Origin: a virus
Virus record (IMG/VR): IMGVR_UViG_3300032288_000411
Span: 1 to 31,896 of that record
Length of the DNA stretch: 31,896 nt
Direction: 5' to 3' (one strand)
Part shown: positions 1 to 7,714 of the stretch, piece by piece
Layout: every line of letters begins with the position of its first letter
How positions within the stretch are numbered: position 1 is the stretch's first letter
Notes under the pieces: generated by a model
Told to the model about the DNA's origin: nothing
Databases searched by the model: none
The model's input: the letters and a program-made list of their open reading frames with translations, nothing else
Position numbers and translations under genes: made by a program

Positions 1-159
1 GCAAACTGGAATCGGTTTTTGACAATCGGTGATACCGAACAAATGACCGTACAAATGTTTGAACAAACACAGGCGGGCTTTGTGACCATGTACGCGGAAA
101 AACGCATGGTAAGCACCGTGCGCGACCCATTTGCGGGCGTTCGTATGTCTGCCGCCTAA
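1..159 (+). CDS. Major capsid protein, C-terminal fragment (partial)
   Basis: The window opens inside an open frame that reads 52 codons to TAA at 157-159 and has no start in the window. The residues end in RDPFAGVRMSAA and include a short aromatic stretch (AGFVTMYAEKR), which fits the C-terminal end of an HK97-fold major capsid protein. The main support is position: a head-tail connector, head closure and tail terminator follow directly. With only the tail end visible the family cannot be proven; another late head protein is possible. Confidence 0.55.
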   Translation, partial: ANWNRFLTIGDTEQMTVQMFEQTQAGFVTMYAEKRMVSTVRDPFAGVRMSAA

Positions 160-170
160 AGGGGGCTTAA

Positions 171-842
171 ATGTCAGTAGATAGCCAATTACTTGGTGCG
201 CCCTACGGGGCGGCTACCCGCAATCCATTTAATTATGTGAAAGCGGAACAAATCGGTCGAGATGTAGTCACCCCTTGGTTGACTATGGATGAAATCACCA
301 ATCAAATTAACTTGTTTGAGGATGAATCCCAAGATGGTTATTTGCAAGCATTGGAACTTGCCGTTCGCCAAGCCATTGAAGATTACTTAGGGCTTTCTAT
401 CTTTTCAGTTACCTACCGTGTTTGGTATGGCGCTGAAAACCTAGCCACATCGCCCGTATGTTTGGATTTGCCCGAAGTATCGCAAAACCAATACCCCGAC
501 ATGGCGGGCGTAACGATTGACCGCGTAGCGTACTGGAATAACAATACGCCGCCCGCTTTGGTTGTTGTTGCAACCAATCAGTATTACTACGATGCAAGTG
601 GTAACAAGGTAATCGTTCAATCGTTGCCTACCAACATCAATAGCGAAATGACTGCACCGATTATTTGCGAGTACACCACCGCACCTAATCCGTTGCAAAC
701 ATATCCCGTAATCAAACAAGCGGGCTTGCTTTTGTTTACCCATTTGTATAACAATCGAAGCAACACTACGGACAATCAGTTAAAAGAAATTCCGTTCGGC
801 GTTGCAACATTGTTGCGCCCGTACAAACCTTTGGTGATGTAA
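171..842 (+). CDS. Head-tail connector (HK97 gp6-like)
   Basis: This 223-residue protein probably forms the ring under the portal that joins head to tail. Residues 37-75 carry the helical signature of gp6-like connectors: an LTMDEITNQINL segment followed by a helix with LELAVRQAIEDYLGLSI. The rest is beta-rich, with a proline- and tyrosine-rich middle, and is longer than the roughly 100 residues of HK97 gp6, resembling the longer connector subgroup. The ATG at 171 has a purine-rich stretch (AAAGGGGG) upstream. The stop is followed directly by the ATG of the next gene (TAAATG), so the two are likely co-translated. Confidence 0.75.
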   Translation: MSVDSQLLGAPYGAATRNPFNYVKAEQIGRDVVTPWLTMDEITNQINLFEDESQDGYLQALELAVRQAIEDYLGLSIFSVTYRVWYGAENLATSPVCLDLPEVSQNQYPDMAGVTIDRVAYWNNNTPPALVVVATNQYYYDASGNKVIVQSLPTNINSEMTAPIICEYTTAPNPLQTYPVIKQAGLLLFTHLYNNRSNTTDNQLKEIPFGVATLLRPYKPLVM

Positions 843-1187
843 ATGGCAATTGCACGGTTTGAGCAAATTACGGTTAATAACTTGGCGTTTGCTAAAAGCG
901 ATTTTGGCGAACAAAGTACAGCGCAAACCACTTGGTTTCGCACCCGTGCGCGTGTTCAATCCGTTGCAAACAGTTTAAAGATTTCGGAAAAGTACCGCCT
1001 TTATCAAGATGTTGTTAATTTCATCTTGAACTACACGCCCAACACAAGAACAATGGTTCGCAATCAAAACCTTTATTCAATCAGTTATAACGGTTACGAT
1101 TGGCGCATTGATAACATCCGCGAATCCGATGATAGGATGACCGTGGTTATCTTGGCATACAGAACAGACCCAGTTACGGCGGTATAA
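843..1187 (+). CDS. Head closure / head-tail joining protein
   Basis: This 114-residue, mainly beta protein lies between the connector and the tail terminator, where SPP1 gp16-like head-tail stoppers are found. The C-terminal half (YSISYNGYDWRIDNIRESDD followed by a hydrophobic strand) matches the family pattern in which a loop reading 'Y.G..W.I..I.E..' ends the barrel. It starts on an ATG directly behind the previous stop, and its own stop abuts the next ATG. Assignment rests on fold-like pattern and synteny rather than on a diagnostic catalytic motif. Confidence 0.65.
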   Translation: MAIARFEQITVNNLAFAKSDFGEQSTAQTTWFRTRARVQSVANSLKISEKYRLYQDVVNFILNYTPNTRTMVRNQNLYSISYNGYDWRIDNIRESDDRMTVVILAYRTDPVTAV

Positions 1188-1607
1188 ATGGCAACGCAAC
1201 AAAATCCCGTACAGTACGGCAAAGCGATTCAGTACCAACTGCAAAGCATTGTTACGCCCGTTCCCGTGTACGCCGCGTTTAACCGTAACTTTGCCACCGA
1301 ACCTAAGTTTATTACTTGGATGTTGCGCAATGTTCATCAAGACGTTTACACAGGGCCAGTTCAATCGGTAAAAGGCATTGACCGCCCAACATTTCAGATA
1401 AGTATTTTTACGCAACAAATAGAAGATGGTTTCACTATTTCCAATCAGATACTACAATCCCTACACGGATATAGTGGTTTGTTTGGCGGTGCAACTAATG
1501 GGTTTCAAATTGCTAAAGCAGATGTTTTTTGGCTTTACAACACCTATGACAACGATGAAAAATTAGCACAAATTTTTCTTGATTGCACACTAGATATTCC
1601 AACATAA
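1188..1607 (+). CDS. Tail terminator / tail completion protein
   Basis: The 139-residue product has the size and position of tail terminator proteins (gpU-like, DUF3168-like), which cap the tail tube and bind the head. The visible pattern is an N-terminal helix (QYGKAIQYQLQSIV), a central beta segment (RPTFQISIFTQQIEDGFTIS), a helix and a C-terminal strand region (FLDCTLDIPT). It directly precedes the tail-tube genes, as expected. A 36-base gap with AAGGAACTT separates it from the next ATG, marking a separate ribosome loading site for the abundant tube protein. Confidence 0.6.
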   Translation: MATQQNPVQYGKAIQYQLQSIVTPVPVYAAFNRNFATEPKFITWMLRNVHQDVYTGPVQSVKGIDRPTFQISIFTQQIEDGFTISNQILQSLHGYSGLFGGATNGFQIAKADVFWLYNTYDNDEKLAQIFLDCTLDIPT

Positions 1608-1643
1608 GACAACCTAACCAACTCTTTTGAAGGAACTTTTAAA

Positions 1644-2138
1644 ATGGCATTACCAAACAAAATTATGGCGGGTTTTAGCGCGGCGTTGTATGCCCAATCA
1701 GGCGCAACACCTACCGCATTAACACTTACCCAACTTTCAACCGTTGGAAGTGTTGCACCTATTGCAGTTACAGGTAATCTAATTCCAGTAGAAGCCGTAC
1801 CCGCATTTGGTCAAGATGATGCCGTTGCTAGTTTCGGTGTAGCGGGTTCGCGTCAATCTGACAAAATTCCAACACAATCCGCACCTACATCACTTAGCGT
1901 TACCGCCGCATGGAATCCTAGCGACACAATGCTTTTGTTGATGCGTGCTGATGCGTACAGCGGCGTTATTGACCGCACTTTTGTAATTAGTGCTACCGAA
2001 GGCTCAAACATTGTTTATTACGCCTTTAACGCCCGCGTAAGCCAATTTACGATTGATGCAAGCCCTAGTGCTGAAGCAAAATGCAATTTCACTATTCACC
2101 CCCGTGGAAATCTCTACGGTTGGTCTAACAACGCCTAA
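1644..2138 (+). CDS. Major tail tube protein, copy 1
   Basis: This 164-residue beta-rich protein without cysteine-rich or enzymatic motifs is placed where the tail tube gene belongs, between the terminator and the chaperone/tape measure genes. A strong site (GAAGGAAC) 8 bases before the ATG at 1644 suits a highly expressed structural gene. It is a paralogue of the next gene: residues from about 50 onward (VEAVPAFGQDDAVASFGVAG and beyond) are nearly identical, while the segment at residues 28-45 is shorter and different. The C-terminus (NFTIHPRGN.YGWSNN) is shared. Tube assignment is inferred from size, position and copy number. Confidence 0.6.
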   Translation: MALPNKIMAGFSAALYAQSGATPTALTLTQLSTVGSVAPIAVTGNLIPVEAVPAFGQDDAVASFGVAGSRQSDKIPTQSAPTSLSVTAAWNPSDTMLLLMRADAYSGVIDRTFVISATEGSNIVYYAFNARVSQFTIDASPSAEAKCNFTIHPRGNLYGWSNNA

Positions 2139-2147
2139 AGGAATATC

Positions 2148-2669
2148 ATGGCTATACCAAATAAAGTTTTAGCGGGTTTTAGTGCATCACTTTGGATGCA
2201 AAGTTCAGCCACACCTACACCTCTTACAACTGCAAACCTTTCCGTATGGACAGGGCAAGTTACAACGATTGTAGGTACAGCGGCTAACGGTACTGGCGGC
2301 GCAGGTGTTTTGTTGCCCGTGGAAGCCGTACCTGCTTTTGGTCAAGATGATGCGGTTGCATCTTTTGGCGTTGCAGGTTCACGCCAAAGCGACAAAATTC
2401 CAACGCAATCTGCGCCTACATCATTGAGCATTACTGCGGCTTGGAATCCAAGCGATACCGCTTTGTTGCAAATCCGTGCTGATGCCTACAACGGTACGGT
2501 TGACCGCACTTTTGTGGTTGCCGCGGTTGACGGTGTTAATACGGTTGCCTATGCGTTTAATGGTCGCGTTTCTCAATTCACAATTGATGCAAGCCCAAGC
2601 GCCGAAGCCAAATGCAACTTTACAATTCATCCGAGGGGCAACCAATACGGTTGGTCTAATAACACATGA
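2148..2669 (+). CDS. Tail tube protein paralogue, copy 2
   Basis: The 173-residue product repeats the fold of the preceding gene. The two share a long near-identical core and the same C-terminal NFTIHPRGN.YGWSNN signature, but this copy has a glycine-rich insertion near residues 36-52 (TAANGTGGAGVLLP). The underlying DNA differs at many third codon positions, so the duplication is old and both copies look selected as proteins. AAAGGAATATC precedes the ATG. It could form a second part of the tube, a specialised ring, or a decoration; the sequence does not decide which. The stop overlaps the next ATG. Confidence 0.6.
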   Translation: MAIPNKVLAGFSASLWMQSSATPTPLTTANLSVWTGQVTTIVGTAANGTGGAGVLLPVEAVPAFGQDDAVASFGVAGSRQSDKIPTQSAPTSLSITAAWNPSDTALLQIRADAYNGTVDRTFVVAAVDGVNTVAYAFNGRVSQFTIDASPSAEAKCNFTIHPRGNQYGWSNNT

Positions 2670-2839
2670 TGACCGTAGAACAAGCCTTAGAAATTCTAAG
2701 CACTACTTACCAATCTCTTGATGCGGTTGCGCAAGGGATGGTAGTAGATGCTGAAGAACTAGAAGATGCTATTGCCGCCGCTGAAGCCGATTCTGTAGAA
2801 GCGGTTTGTTTAAAAGTTCTAAGTAAATACAATACATAA
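2666..2839 (+). CDS. Small acidic protein, 57 residues
   Basis: An open frame starts at ATG 2666, overlapping the TGA of the tail-tube paralogue, and runs to TAA 2837-2839. The product is acidic and helical (MMTVEQALEILSTTYQSLDA, then a run rich in E, D and A) with one cysteine. Start-stop overlap on one side and a one-base gap to the next ATG on the other make it a credible member of the late operon. Its function is unknown; it could help tube or chaperone assembly. Confidence 0.6.
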   Translation: MMTVEQALEILSTTYQSLDAVAQGMVVDAEELEDAIAAAEADSVEAVCLKVLSKYNT

Positions 2840-2840
2840 A

Positions 2841-3068
2841 ATGCAAACGACAATAAAAGACAGTAACGACTTGTTGAACTTTTTGGTATCCCAATCCGAT
2901 TTGCGTAAAGATTGGTTTGGGTTTACCGCACAAAAATTAACAGCGATTTCATTAGCGCATGAGATTGCCGCAAACCATGCGGACAAGTTCACGCCTGATG
3001 AAGTTGTTGAATATGTGCATACGCTAAACAATGCGTTGTACCAAAAGATTATTAAGCCAATGGGTTAA
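2841..3068 (+). CDS. Hypothetical late-operon protein, 75 residues
   Basis: This mostly helical 75-residue protein sits between the tail-tube genes and the HK97 gp10-like gene, spaced by one and two bases from its neighbours. Visible segments are a hydrophobic helix (SNDLLNFLVSQSDL), an aromatic WFGF turn and a charged helix (DEVVEYVHTLNNALYQKI). No known motif was recognised. Gene order suggests a tail assembly role, but this is position-based inference only. Confidence 0.6.
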   Translation: MQTTIKDSNDLLNFLVSQSDLRKDWFGFTAQKLTAISLAHEIAANHADKFTPDEVVEYVHTLNNALYQKIIKPMG

Positions 3069-3070
3069 TT

Positions 3071-3622
3071 ATGTCAGGCGTTACTTTTAAGGTTGAAGGA
3101 CTGAAAGAGGTTTATGCCGCATTTCAAGAATTAGCCGAAGAAATTGGCGACAAGAAAGCAACAAGCAAAATACTTGTCCCTGCCGCACGGGAAGCAATGC
3201 AACCCGTTTTAACTCAGGCAATTGCAAACGCCCCGATGGATACTGGCGGGCTAAAATTATCTTTGCAAATAGAAGCACGCCGCCCAACAAAACGCGATAG
3301 GCGTTCTAAATACGTTACTGAAAAAGATGCAGTAATAGCCGCGGTAACTACAGCATCAGGTAAAAAATTAGCGCAAATGAGTGAAGGTGCAGGGCTAGTT
3401 AAAGCACGCCGTAAACTTGCTAAATTAGGCGTTAAAAATGCAGATAGTTTTACTGGAATTAAAGGCGATGCCCGTGCAATAGCGCAAGAATTTGGTTCGG
3501 CTAGAAATGGCGCAAAACCCTATTTAATTCCCGCAATGGATTCCCAAAACCAACAAACCGCCAAAAGGCTTGGGGATATTTTAGGTAGGCGTATAAATCA
3601 ATATAGGATAAAACATAGATGA
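3071..3622 (+). CDS. HK97 gp10-family tail completion protein
   Basis: The protein shows the HK97 gp10-family pattern: an opening strand-helix (VEGLKEVYAAFQELAEEIGD), a helix with AAREAMQPVLTQAIANAP, the characteristic DTGGLKLSL motif near residues 57-65, and a late EFGSARNGAKPYLIPAMDS segment, where the family normally has 'E.G......PF.RPA'. At 183 residues it is longer than the usual 110-140 because of a lysine/arginine-rich insertion around residues 75-135. These proteins act at the head-tail interface or tail completion step. The gene ends in an ATGA overlap with the chaperone gene. Confidence 0.75.
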   Translation: MSGVTFKVEGLKEVYAAFQELAEEIGDKKATSKILVPAAREAMQPVLTQAIANAPMDTGGLKLSLQIEARRPTKRDRRSKYVTEKDAVIAAVTTASGKKLAQMSEGAGLVKARRKLAKLGVKNADSFTGIKGDARAIAQEFGSARNGAKPYLIPAMDSQNQQTAKRLGDILGRRINQYRIKHR

Positions 3623-4101
3623 CAAAATTAAGTTCTGCATTTGGTGAAAAGTACCAAGCAAAAAGAAAAGACCTATTAACCCGTTCGTTTGTGCTGAACG
3701 GTCACACATTCAAAGTTCGCATCCCTTTGGTTGCCGAATCTGATGCCATCTACAAAAGGGTTTCCGAACCTGATGAACAAATTGTAGAAAAGGTTTATCA
3801 AGAAATTACCGCACCATTGCGACAGTTTGAGAATAATCAAACTGAAGATTTCCAATTTACCGATGATGACATTTTGGTTGAAGGGCGTTCCATGCGTGAA
3901 GCCGCCAAGAACAAAGCCATCACCGAAGCGCGTATTACCGAATTCTTTAAACTTCTAGTTCCTGAAATGGAAGGTGCAAGTTTGGAAGATTTGACCTATG
4001 CCGACATTGAAGAAGAATTCCCAATTGCCGTACAAATGCTAATCGTAGAAAAGATTGGCGAAGTGATTAGCCCGACCTATAGGGAAGCGCGGGGAAACTA
4101 A
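3619..4101 (+). CDS. Tail assembly chaperone (gpG-like), upstream frame
   Basis: This 160-residue, acidic, helical protein lies immediately before the tape measure gene, the hallmark position of gpG-type chaperones that coat the tape measure protein during tail assembly. Beta strands (FVLNGHTFKVRIPLVAESD) lead into helices. The last codons, GGA AAC, are part of a GGGAAAC slippery heptamer at 4092-4098, followed by a strong stem-loop, so a fraction of ribosomes should shift by -1 and continue to 4463, making a G-T fusion of about 281 residues. ATG at 3619 overlaps the previous TGA. Confidence 0.8.
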   Translation: MTKLSSAFGEKYQAKRKDLLTRSFVLNGHTFKVRIPLVAESDAIYKRVSEPDEQIVEKVYQEITAPLRQFENNQTEDFQFTDDDILVEGRSMREAAKNKAITEARITEFFKLLVPEMEGASLEDLTYADIEEEFPIAVQMLIVEKIGEVISPTYREARGN

Positions 4102-4149
4102 TAGGCTCGTTGAAAAGCCAATGCCTAGCCGCAATGATTTTCAACGGGC
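4092..4149 (+). promoter_or_regulatory. Programmed -1 ribosomal frameshift signal
   Basis: GGGAAAC at 4092-4098 is read as G GGA AAC in the upstream frame and fits the X XXY YYZ rule. After a 6-base spacer, bases 4105-4116 pair with 4138-4149 to form a 12-base-pair stem with one G-T wobble and a 21-base loop. The zero-frame stop TAA at 4099-4101 follows the heptamer directly. Slippage puts ribosomes in the frame that stays open to 4463. Confidence 0.85.
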
Positions 4150-4463
4150 ATACCCTAGAAACAATTGAAGAATTAGACGATGTAACCTTGGCAAACATTC
4201 AAACAATGTATGCCGATGGGTTGATTGGAAACTTTGGAATTCTTACGCAATTAGCCACCCTGACAAACGGGGTGTTTAACTATATGCGCCCGCCCAATAC
4301 GCCCACATATAAACTAGCCAACATTTTGGGTAGTGCGTATGATTACATATACCCGCCTTTAAGTGAAGAACACAAAAAAGCGGCAGTAAATAATAGCCTT
4401 TTGGCGTTCATGCAACAGGCGCAAGGATTTGATAAAACATTGTTTGGGGTAAAAGATGGCTAA
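4098..4463 (+). CDS. Tail assembly chaperone T extension, reached by -1 frameshift
   Basis: This frame lies -1 to the upstream chaperone gene and has no ATG near its beginning; the first conventional-type start would be a TTG at 4110 buried in the frameshift stem. It is best read as the T part of a G-T fusion, joined after codon AAC at 4096-4098. The segment adds about 121 residues, helical with a proline-rich turn (YMRPPNTPTYKLA), and ends with FDKTLFGVKDG. In lambda the T part contacts tail tube subunits. It overlaps the tape measure start by 8 bases. Confidence 0.75.
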   Translation, partial: LIGSLKSQCLAAMIFNGHTLETIEELDDVTLANIQTMYADGLIGNFGILTQLATLTNGVFNYMRPPNTPTYKLANILGSAYDYIYPPLSEEHKKAAVNNSLLAFMQQAQGFDKTLFGVKDG

Positions 4464-6468
4464 TATGATTGCCCGCCTTGGCGTAGTGCTAGGGCTTGAT
4501 ACCGCAGAATTCAATAAAGGTATTGAAGCCGCGGGAAAAAAACTTGAACAATTTAGCCAATCTGCTGAAAAGTTTGGAAAGATAGGCGCGACCGCATTGG
4601 TTGCCGCTAGTGCCGCCGCACTTAAATATGCCGATGAATTAGCAGATGTAGCCGAAGCCAACGAAGTAGCCATAGGCACGGTTCTACAGTTATCCAACGC
4701 CCTTGCTAATTCAGGTGGTCAAGCCGACAACGCGGGCAAGATGCTATCCGCGTTTGCCAAGTTTATTGATGAAGCCGCGGGCGGTTCTGATAAAGCGCAA
4801 AAAACTGCGGCGGCTTTGGGTGTTACCTTAAAAGACTTAGGCAAACTTTCACAAGAAGAATTGCTAAACAAGTTGGTTGCCAACTTAGCCCAAATTGAGG
4901 ACCCGATTACGCGTAATGCCAAGGCAATGGAAATATTTTCCAAAGCCGCTAAAGGTGTTGATATGGTTGGATTTGCCGACCATATGGCAAGGGCAAACCC
5001 GCTTATTCAAGAACAAGAAAAAGCAATTAAAGATGCCGCAGAAACTTATGATTTGTTAGCGCAAACATCGCGTAATGTAATGCTTACATTGGCTACGCAA
5101 CTTGGGCCAGTTTTAAAAGCAAGCATTGATTACATGAAAGATTTGGCGGGTGAAACAAATCTGCTAGGCCCAATATTCAAAACTGTTTTTCAAACAATAG
5201 CAATATCTATTGCCGATGTTTCGTTTGTTTTAGGCGGCTTGCTTAGACAAATGCAGTTAACGGCAACAATCTTTAAAAGTTTTATCCCATCTTATGATGA
5301 TAAAGATTTTGAAAATGTATTTGGCAAAAAAGAAATAGCCGATATTATTGCGCGGCAAGACCTTGATAGGTTTGTAAATAAAGTAATGGGCGTTAGCGAA
5401 TATGGTAATTCCATTGATGCGTTAAACAAAAAAGGCGGCGCAACAACACAGGCGGGAAGTGGAGGGCGTAAAGTTTCCGAATCTAAAGAAGCGGAACAAG
5501 CCCGAAAAAGACAAATGCAGTTGTATGCACAAGGTGCGGCTAATGCACAAAAAGCCGCAGAAGAAGATGCAAAAGCACGCGCAGAATTTTTTGCAACGTA
5601 CGAAAAAGGAAATGCCGCGGTTGCTGAACGCCAAAGATTGATGGGAATTGCCCTTAACAATGAAAAAGAAATAATGCTACTTGAAATGAAATCATCAAGT
5701 ATGCGACAAGAAGATTTTGCATTAGAACGCGAAAAATTGCAGATTCGGCAACAGTTAGCCGCAAATTTAGAAGAACTTGATAACCGTAGAGATTTAACGG
5801 CAACCGCCCGTGCAGAAGCGGAAGCCCGCGAAGTAGCATTAGCAGAAAAAGCATTGTCAATAGCGCATCAGCGTTATCAATTAACTTTGCAATCGCGCCA
5901 AGGTTCATATGAAGAAGGCTTTGCAAAAAGCGCAATGCGTTTTATTCGTGATATGCCAACAGAATTAGAACAAGGTGCAAAAGCATTTGATTCATTGATG
6001 GGTAACATGGAATCGGCTATTGACCGTTTTGTTAAAACAGGCAAGATTGGTTTTAAAGATTTAGCGCGTAGCATTATTCAAGATATGTTGGCGATGCAAA
6101 TGAAAGCCGCGGCATCGGGCTTTTTAAGTTCTTTGTTTGGTTCTATGTTTGGCATGAAATCAAACCCTTATCAACCCGCGGCGGTAATGGGTTTTGCAGG
6201 GTATGCTGATGGTGGTAGCCCCGCCGTAGGACAACCCGCAATTGTTGGTGAACGCGGCCCTGAAATCTTTGTACCCCGCACCGCAGGGACAATTATTCCA
6301 AACCATGCGTTAGGCGGCATGGGAGGCACTACGATGGTCACAAACAACTACATTAACGCCATTGATACAAAATCTTTTGAGGACAGATTGCTTGGAAGCC
6401 CTACTGCGGTTTGGGCGGCTAATCAATATGCTAATAAATCATTGGCAGTAAACAGGGGACGCGCATAA
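4456..6468 (+). CDS. Tail tape measure protein
   Basis: The 670-residue protein sets tail length and is threaded through the tail lumen. The N-terminus (MIARLGVVLGLDTAEFNKGI) is typical of tape measures. Residues about 240-275 are hydrophobic (AISIADVSFVLGGLLRQMQL), fitting a membrane-inserting segment. Residues about 340-500 are charged and rich in K, E, A and Q, consistent with coiled coil. The C-terminal region near 584-620 has GQPAIVGERGPEIFVPRTAG, a signature of the lambda-type family. At about 0.15 nm per residue this predicts a tail near 100 nm. It follows the chaperone pair, as in most siphoviruses. Confidence 0.93.
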   Translation: MANMIARLGVVLGLDTAEFNKGIEAAGKKLEQFSQSAEKFGKIGATALVAASAAALKYADELADVAEANEVAIGTVLQLSNALANSGGQADNAGKMLSAFAKFIDEAAGGSDKAQKTAAALGVTLKDLGKLSQEELLNKLVANLAQIEDPITRNAKAMEIFSKAAKGVDMVGFADHMARANPLIQEQEKAIKDAAETYDLLAQTSRNVMLTLATQLGPVLKASIDYMKDLAGETNLLGPIFKTVFQTIAISIADVSFVLGGLLRQMQLTATIFKSFIPSYDDKDFENVFGKKEIADIIARQDLDRFVNKVMGVSEYGNSIDALNKKGGATTQAGSGGRKVSESKEAEQARKRQMQLYAQGAANAQKAAEEDAKARAEFFATYEKGNAAVAERQRLMGIALNNEKEIMLLEMKSSSMRQEDFALEREKLQIRQQLAANLEELDNRRDLTATARAEAEAREVALAEKALSIAHQRYQLTLQSRQGSYEEGFAKSAMRFIRDMPTELEQGAKAFDSLMGNMESAIDRFVKTGKIGFKDLARSIIQDMLAMQMKAAASGFLSSLFGSMFGMKSNPYQPAAVMGFAGYADGGSPAVGQPAIVGERGPEIFVPRTAGTIIPNHALGGMGGTTMVTNNYINAIDTKSFEDRLLGSPTAVWAANQYANKSLAVNRGRA

Positions 6469-7064
6469 TGTCTTTCCAAACAATATTTGAAATTCAACAA
6501 TCCATGACGGTTAACAACCGCCGTGTGGTTGGTCAACAAGTAGCCCGTTCTGGTTACATTACTGTGGCGCAATATTTAACTGCTGTGCCTTGGGTGTTTA
6601 CGATTACGCCACACAGTTATTTGTATTACCCACAGGTTAGGGATGTAATCCAAACCATCGATAACTTAGACCGCCAATTACCTGAAGCAATTACGTTTAC
6701 AAGTTCAAATCTTTCATGGTTTACGGAAATGCGCGGAACTGCAACAGCGGCTACGCTAAACGGCACACCAACGCCTAACACGCAAACCCTTGCGTTAACG
6801 TCTAATGGCACATTTAAGGCGGGTGATTTCATTATGGTAAGCGGATACACCTACAAGATAACTGCGGATTCTGCGGGGGCTTCTGTGGGCATCCATCGAC
6901 CTTTAATCGGTACGCCAACATCAGGCACAACCGTTTATATTGGCAATCAATGCACATTTAATGTTGTTGCTGAAACTTGCCCAACATACACATTAAACCC
7001 AATGACTGATGGCGCGTTTGTACAATGGGATTCGCCATTTGTTTTTAGAGAATACATCGTATGA
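6468..7064 (+). CDS. Tail tip protein (minor tail, gpM-like position)
   Basis: This 198-residue beta-rich protein directly follows the tape measure gene with a TAATG overlap. Its N-terminus (MSFQTIFEIQQSMTVNNRRV) and terminal FVFREYIV are unremarkable, but the position after the tape measure and before a gpL-like gene is that of the first tail-tip ring protein. The middle part (residues about 90-160) resembles a small beta domain (GDFIMVSGYTYKITADSAGA) inserted between the ends. Dit-like or gpM-like roles are possible; which one cannot be settled from sequence alone. Confidence 0.55.
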   Translation: MSFQTIFEIQQSMTVNNRRVVGQQVARSGYITVAQYLTAVPWVFTITPHSYLYYPQVRDVIQTIDNLDRQLPEAITFTSSNLSWFTEMRGTATAATLNGTPTPNTQTLALTSNGTFKAGDFIMVSGYTYKITADSAGASVGIHRPLIGTPTSGTTVYIGNQCTFNVVAETCPTYTLNPMTDGAFVQWDSPFVFREYIV

Positions 7065-7714
7065 CAACAATTAACGCGGTAACTGGTTCGCAGATTAACC
7101 ATGCGGAATTTGTAAAGTTAACTGTTGGGACTGCGGGAACGGTTTACACATTTTGTAATGCCGCCGCACCCATTACAGTTGGTGGTATTACCTTTTCAAA
7201 TCTTGGCGCATTGTTAAACGTAAGTGATGTTCAACGCGACATTAAAGCAACGTCTGACGATATGACAATTGCTTTAACGGGTATTGAATCATCAAACATT
7301 TCGCTGATTCTTTCTAGCGACATTAAAGGCTCATTGGTGGAAGTTTGGCGTGGGTTTTTTGATTCCAACAATCAAATTATCACAACGCCAACAACACAGT
7401 TTTTTAAACGCTACCAAGGCATTATTAACAGCGTGGCAATTACCGAAGATTTCAATTTTGAAATGCGTACACGGGTAGCAACTTGTTCTATTTCATGTTC
7501 GTCCATGCGCCGTATTTTGGAAAACAGATTGTCAGGCGTTAAGACAAACAAAAGTAATTGGCAGTTTATTTACGGCACAAGCGAAACATCAATGAACCGT
7601 GTTGCGGAAATATCCAATACATTCTTTGACTTTGGCGCACCACCTAAAACCAATACACAGGCAAGCGAAACTACAGTAACAATGGACAATTCAGCAGGTG
7701 ACGCATCACCATGA
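7061..7714 (+). CDS. Tail tip assembly protein (gpL / BR0599-like)
   Basis: The 217-residue product has the pattern of tail-tip proteins of the gpL/DUF2163-like group: an opening with KLTVGTAGTVYTFCN, a ring-like region with VSDVQRDIKATSDDMTIALT, a strand with VEVWRGFFDSNNQII, and a cysteine pair later (ATCSISCSSMRRILENRLSG). In lambda the L protein binds an iron-sulfur cluster; only some cysteines are present here, so a cluster is uncertain. It is coupled to its neighbours by ATGA overlaps on both sides and precedes the central tip protein after one gene. Confidence 0.6.
   Translation: MTTINAVTGSQINHAEFVKLTVGTAGTVYTFCNAAAPITVGGITFSNLGALLNVSDVQRDIKATSDDMTIALTGIESSNISLILSSDIKGSLVEVWRGFFDSNNQIITTPTTQFFKRYQGIINSVAITEDFNFEMRTRVATCSISCSSMRRILENRLSGVKTNKSNWQFIYGTSETSMNRVAEISNTFFDFGAPPKTNTQASETTVTMDNSAGDASP

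Noticed and set aside
4110-4112. TTG at 4110 as an independent start for the T frame.
   Set aside because: It lies within the frameshift stem, has no ribosome site, and the GGGAAAC heptamer with a stop directly behind explains expression better.
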